Shown here piece by piece: positions 60,376-64,000 of a stretch of 64,000 nt of DNA. Origin of the DNA: Clostridium sp. TW13 (GTDB taxonomy: Bacteria > Bacillota > Clostridia > Clostridiales > Clostridiaceae). Each line of letters begins with the position of its first letter. Position 1 is the stretch's first letter. The notes under the pieces are model-generated. The model did not search any database. It was not told where the DNA came from and worked only from the letters and a program-made list of their open reading frames with translations. The DNA lies in contig NZ_BROD01000002.1 of assembly GCF_024345225.1 (NCBI RefSeq), forward strand, positions 25,548 to 89,547. Reading direction: 5' to 3'. The translations under genes and the position numbers were made by a program.

Positions 60376-61035
60376 ATGAGTGCTATATTAAATAATAGAA
60401 TATTAGTAATAATGATTATTCTTATAATATTGCTTATTCTAATTAAGAATAGAAGAAGTAATATATGTAGAATTTTAATGATTTCTACTTCATTGTTTTT
60501 ATTACCTTTTATTCTCTATACTTATCCAGATCAGCTGATTAACCTTTTAATCTTGTTAGGTGGTTCAGCAGAATTTCAAATACTGCTTAATTTTTTAATT
60601 GTAGCAAGTACAACACTTGTAATAATGGGAGTAATAATAAAAATTAATATAAAACCACTTTCTAAAAATTCAATGGCTATCAAGGAAAGTAATGAACACA
60701 TCAGATTAAAAGAAGGCAGGAGTTTATTACAATATTCAATATGGTATACACTATACATTACTATAATTCATGTACCAATCTGCTTTTTTGTAATAGTAGT
60801 ATCTTCATTTAGTCCCATGGTAATTATCTATGCACCTTATATGATTTTTGCGCTATTTATAATGTACGCAGTGTCTATGGTTATGTCAATAAATGGAGCA
60901 ATTAGAGTTAAAGGAAAAATTGTGCTAAAAGTAGTAATTTTAATGTTTATTCCATTGGTAAATTTCATTATGATGATAAAATTAAGCTATGAAGCAAAGA
61001 AAACATTAGAAGGTTTAGATACTAATTTTAATTAA
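60376..61035 (+). CDS. Polytopic membrane protein
   Basis: 219 residues with TTTGGGGG site. Five or six hydrophobic helices (about 8-24, 32-50, 66-90, 120-142, 146-170, 181-200). Loops are short and basic (KNRRSN, EGRSLLQYS). No family recognised. Between replicon B and the LanM-like gene; might serve in immunity to the modified peptide, though nothing shows it. Confidence 0.55.
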   Translation: MSAILNNRILVIMIILIILLILIKNRRSNICRILMISTSLFLLPFILYTYPDQLINLLILLGGSAEFQILLNFLIVASTTLVIMGVIIKINIKPLSKNSMAIKESNEHIRLKEGRSLLQYSIWYTLYITIIHVPICFFVIVVSSFSPMVIIYAPYMIFALFIMYAVSMVMSINGAIRVKGKIVLKVVILMFIPLVNFIMMIKLSYEAKKTLEGLDTNFN

Positions 61036-61065
61036 TAGATAGGTTGCAATAATAAAACTACATCT

Positions 61066-61136
61066 AGACATCTTCAAAAAGTAAATAAGTCCATCTGCTA
61101 GTCTATTTGGACTTGTTATTTATTTTCAGATGTCTT
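61066..61136. repeat. 70-bp palindromic element, intact copy
   Basis: AGACATCTTCAAAAAGTAAA and TAAGTCC on the left, GGACTTGTTATTTATTTTCA and GATGTCT on the right: an imperfect full-length palindrome. A split copy lies at 23598-23755. Confidence 0.6.
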
Positions 61137-61189
61137 ATGTAAACAAACAGCTAAATTTTAGATCTAATAGGCTGATTAGTTTAAATTGC

Positions 61190-61252
61190 TATATCATGAT
61201 ATCATCTTATAATGATATCATGATATATTCTTTTCATTACATCATGATATCT
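61190..61252. repeat. TATCATGATATCAT-type repeat cluster (copy 7)
   Basis: ATATCATGATATCATC, TATAATGATATCATGATATA and TTACATCATGATATC in 62 bp, upstream of the LanM-like gene. Confidence 0.65.
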
Positions 61253-61492
61253 TCCCCAAAAGATATGATTTTAAACTATATTTTTTCTGTAGCAAAAAAT
61301 CCTTACTTCCTGAGCTTTTATAGTCTTAGTTATCTCGGAATTTACTAAAAATAAGGCATATATTATCAAAGTAAAATTCTCCTTAAATTGCATGTTATAT
61401 TTTTAGTATGAACAAGGAATCTTGAAAAATAAAAAAGTCAGTGTGACATGGTTATTTTTCAAGACCAATAATGAGAAAGGAGAGTGAGAAGT

Positions 61493-63640
61493 ATGCTAAC
61501 AATTGATGATAATGAATTGGTAAATAGGAATTTTAATGAGTTTATAAATAGCTTTTCAGACAGCTTACATAAAGAAGAATTTATTTATGATAAAAATTCT
61601 TTTATAAAAAATGCCACAGAAGATTTATGCTCTATTTTAAAAGAAAGTTCAAAAAAGTCCAGTTCAGCAGATTTAAATCACATTGCAGCTAAATATTTTT
61701 CTTCCTTATTAGAAAGTGTAAATTTAGTAAGTAAGGTTTATTGTGAATTTGAAGATACAAAGGAGATAGCCTCCATAAGATCTTATAGTGGTTTTGTAAA
61801 ATTAGTTACTTTCAGTGATGGTGATAAGGTCTTTCTTTACAGGAAGAATTCTGAAGTCTTAAGTATTTTTAATAGAGTAGTTAAATGGATAAATAAAAAG
61901 CTTCAAAAGGAAAAGCGGTTATATATACAGGACTTTATAGAAAGCGAGGGTTATATTTTCAGTGAGTTTATAGAAGATGAGTCTTCTAAAAATAAGCTTC
62001 AGGCTGACAGATTTTATTTAAAGCTGGGAGAGCTTTTAGCTATTATATATATTCTGAATTTAAGAAATGTAAACTTAGAAAATATTCTGATTAAAGGTGA
62101 CAGCCCAGTTATTGTAGATTTTAGTGACATAAACATTATAGAGCCAAGGAGAGCATTTTTCTGTGATGACATTGCAAAAAATATACTTGATGGATCAATT
62201 TACAAGCAAGAGATTTTAACCTTTAATAAGCTAGAATTTAAGGAAGAATATATTGAATATATAAAGGAAGGTTTTCAGATTGTTTATAATATAGTTTTAG
62301 AAGAAAAGCTTAATGTAACTAGGCTTATAAGCACAAATTTAGGGAAGGATTCTAGCATTGCTAATTATATATTAATTAAAATTCAAATGCTTAACAATCA
62401 AGATCTTAAAAGGCAGCTAAACTTTATAGATGCTAGATTTTCAAGGAAGCATATTTATAACAATGGGGTTTGTTTTTCAAAAAATGAACTTAAAACAGAG
62501 CTTAACAGTGAGCATCTTTTAACTGTGGCCTTGAAGCTTGGGGACTATATAATTGAAAAGGGCATTATAGGTTACAAGAATTCTAAGATTGAAAGAACTT
62601 GGATAGATACCTTAGAAAATAATACTGTATCTATAATTGGAAGCAATTTATATGAAGGAAACAACGGCATAGCCTTATTCCTAGCTTATTTAGGAGCTTC
62701 AAGCAAGAAGGAATATTTTATAAGTTCTGCCTTTGAAGCTATGGAGGTTGTGAAACGTTATATAGAAAATGCAAACAAAAACATAGATCTTCCCCTAGGA
62801 GCTTTTAAGGGTATTAGCGGTATGTTTTACACTTTAGCCAAGCTATATAAGCTAACAGGCAGGGAAGATATTAAGGAATTTATAAAGGATAATATATCAA
62901 TTTTATATAGACTTATGGGTAGCAAATGTGTAAATGTAATGGATGGCAGCGCAGGAATTATAGGAATTTTAACTTGTATTTACAACGATATTGATGACAA
63001 GGAGCTAAAAAAAACCACCCTTGATCTTATAAACATTGCCTATAAAAATGTGGTGCAGCAGGTGAAAATTCTAGACAGCAAGGATGTATTTAATGTAGGT
63101 TTTGCCTATGGTTTGTCAGGGATCATAGCTTATTTATCAAAGCTTATCCCAATGAAAAGTGATGAAGGTGTGGAAGAATTTATAGCTTACATCTTATCTT
63201 TAGAGAGAAAACTATATGAAAAGGAAAAAAGTAAGCTTAAAAATAACTGGCTAAATGGGCTATCAGGAATCCTTTTAAGCAGGCTTATGTTAAAGGATGC
63301 AGGGTATAAGGACCTACTATTAGATGAGGAAATAGAGTTTTTTGTTAATATGGTTATAGAGAAAGGCCTTGGAGACAACCCTTATTATGGCTATGGTCAA
63401 ATAGGAAACCTAGAGATTTTAAACTACGCAGCCAAGGTTTCAAAGAATCCTATTCTTAAAAATAGATGTATAAACACCTACAACAACATAATTGAAAGCA
63501 TCTTAGACGGCACTATGTATGAAAATATTGACTATGATAAGGAGTCCTTATCCTTTATCAACGGTCTTGCAGGCATAGGATACAGCTTGATTCAAAAGTA
63601 TGATGAAAACTTGGTGCCACAGATATTATTCTTTTCTTAA
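61493..63640 (+). CDS. LanM-like lanthipeptide synthetase lacking zinc ligands (degenerate)
   Basis: 715 residues from the ATG at 61493, nine bases after AAAGGAGA; a GTG at 61484 is too close. N-terminal half resembles the LanM dehydratase (DUF4135): SIRSYSGFVKLVTFSDGDK, YIFSEFIED, YLKLGELLAIIYIL, NLENILIKGDSPVIVDFSD. C-terminal half is LanC-like: GNNGIALFLAYLG, KGISGMFYTLAKL, GSAGIIGILTC, AYGLSGIIAYL, NGLSGILLS. The zinc site is gone: where LanC has WC.G and LCHG it reads NNWLNGLSG and YYGYGQIGN, and HG before SGI is YGL. It is 200-300 residues shorter than usual. No precursor gene stands beside it; it may be inactive, or help the class III system 8 kb away. Confidence 0.75.
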   Translation: MLTIDDNELVNRNFNEFINSFSDSLHKEEFIYDKNSFIKNATEDLCSILKESSKKSSSADLNHIAAKYFSSLLESVNLVSKVYCEFEDTKEIASIRSYSGFVKLVTFSDGDKVFLYRKNSEVLSIFNRVVKWINKKLQKEKRLYIQDFIESEGYIFSEFIEDESSKNKLQADRFYLKLGELLAIIYILNLRNVNLENILIKGDSPVIVDFSDINIIEPRRAFFCDDIAKNILDGSIYKQEILTFNKLEFKEEYIEYIKEGFQIVYNIVLEEKLNVTRLISTNLGKDSSIANYILIKIQMLNNQDLKRQLNFIDARFSRKHIYNNGVCFSKNELKTELNSEHLLTVALKLGDYIIEKGIIGYKNSKIERTWIDTLENNTVSIIGSNLYEGNNGIALFLAYLGASSKKEYFISSAFEAMEVVKRYIENANKNIDLPLGAFKGISGMFYTLAKLYKLTGREDIKEFIKDNISILYRLMGSKCVNVMDGSAGIIGILTCIYNDIDDKELKKTTLDLINIAYKNVVQQVKILDSKDVFNVGFAYGLSGIIAYLSKLIPMKSDEGVEEFIAYILSLERKLYEKEKSKLKNNWLNGLSGILLSRLMLKDAGYKDLLLDEEIEFFVNMVIEKGLGDNPYYGYGQIGNLEILNYAAKVSKNPILKNRCINTYNNIIESILDGTMYENIDYDKESLSFINGLAGIGYSLIQKYDENLVPQILFFS

Positions 63641-63712
63641 AAGTTAGGAAGGATAGAAGAGTTTTAAGATAGATCTTAGTTTAGAAGACAAATAATAATT
63701 CCCCTATAAATA

Positions 63713-63745
63713 AAAAGTAGAAGGCTAATTTGGCCTTCTACTTTT
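63713..63745 (+). terminator. Terminator of the LanM-like gene
   Basis: AAAAGTAGAAGGC paired with GCCTTCTACTTTT. Confidence 0.85.
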
Positions 63746-63809
63746 GTAATTACAGTTTTATAGGAGTTAAAAGGGGATAATTTTGTTACTTTAATTTGTA
63801 ATGTTTAGT

Positions 63810-64000
63810 CTATTGGAACTTTTGGCTTATTACAGCAAATAGAACTGGCTTAGAATGTTCCAAATCTGATGGGGTTAATGTAAATGTAAATGTGTCTCTT
63901 GTCTGGCCATCATCAGTATAAGATACGTTTCCCCCAATATCAAAATTAAAAATACTAATACCACCTTTAACACTACCTTGAATACCAGCAGTTATTTTTT
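63810..64000 (-). CDS. C-terminal part of an unknown protein (truncated by window edge)
   Basis: Minus frame open from the right edge to the TAG at 63810: KITAGIQGSVKGGISIFNFD, then IGGNVSYTDDGQTRDTFTFT and a tail ending ISQKFQ. Beta-rich, glycine-containing; the TRDTFTFTLTPSDLEHSKPV stretch fits a structural or exported protein. Start and family are outside view. Confidence 0.6.
   Translation of the reverse strand, partial: KITAGIQGSVKGGISIFNFDIGGNVSYTDDGQTRDTFTFTLTPSDLEHSKPVLFAVISQKFQ

Noticed and set aside
61130..61348. Plus-strand 72-codon frame
   Set aside because: It is a by-product of the palindrome and the TATCATGATATCAT repeats.

Overview
The window is AT-rich, densely packed low-GC Gram-positive DNA and reads as part of a large plasmid (or plasmid-derived region) of a Clostridium sensu stricto species. 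The evidence is AGGAGG-type ribosome sites, group-5 sigma/UviB genes as on clostridial bacteriocin plasmids, DUF1659/DUF2922/YvrJ genes, clostridial RRNPP-type signalling, and plasmid maintenance genes: two Rep_3 initiators each with its own iteron array, a third AEP-primase-like replication protein, ParA with a small ParB-like partner, and a resolvase. No rRNA, tRNA or CRISPR array was seen. Several replicons appear to have fused, because decayed tails of Rep, CBM21 and lipoprotein genes are scattered through the window. The exact species cannot be told from the sequence alone.

Layout. 1-2.5 kb: C-terminal end of an AgrA-type regulator, a secreted protein and a gene relic. 2.6-17.3 kb: a bacteriolysin island. 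A UviB-like holin and a UviA-like sigma factor are followed by three toxin units. Two giant lysins share about 700 residues (three wall-binding-type repeats plus an M14 peptidase) but end in unrelated C-termini. The third lysin joins one repeat to a GH24 lysozyme. Between them sit membrane YcxB-like proteins and membrane-anchored HELGH metalloproteases (once fused to YcxB) that look like immunity or processing genes. The three lysins and uviB share a TTTACA-N18-CTTTTA/CTTTAT promoter.

17.3-25.3 kb: lipoproteins, a sigma-70-like factor, DUF1659/DUF2922 pairs, YvrJ, and an AEP-type replication gene with a leader ORF. 25.3-36 kb: HAD phosphatase, CBM21 protein, HxlR regulator and radical SAM enzyme, then a lactococcin-972-type immunity/ABC pair beside a relic of its bacteriocin, followed by a long structured region at 34.15-34.87 kb that looks like a large noncoding RNA.

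36-49 kb: maintenance core. First Rep_3 and iterons, ClyA/HBL-type pore-forming toxin, parAB, secreted CBM21 and peptidoglycan-binding proteins. Clusters of TATCATGATATCAT-type repeats punctuate this core and recur elsewhere. 47.7-55 kb: an RRNPP regulator with a divergent signal-peptide gene, then six class III lanthipeptide precursors, a LanKC synthetase and an ABC exporter. 55-64 kb: resolvase, Fic protein lacking its catalytic His, secreted metallophosphoesterase, second Rep_3 with iterons, membrane protein, a LanM-like protein that has lost its zinc ligands, and a gene running off the right edge.

Functionally the region is an antagonism and signalling plasmid: three bacteriocin classes (lysins, lanthipeptide, degraded lactococcin 972), a pore-forming toxin, quorum sensing and secreted glycan-binding proteins around a mosaic replication core. 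All family calls come from reading motifs by eye; no database search was possible.
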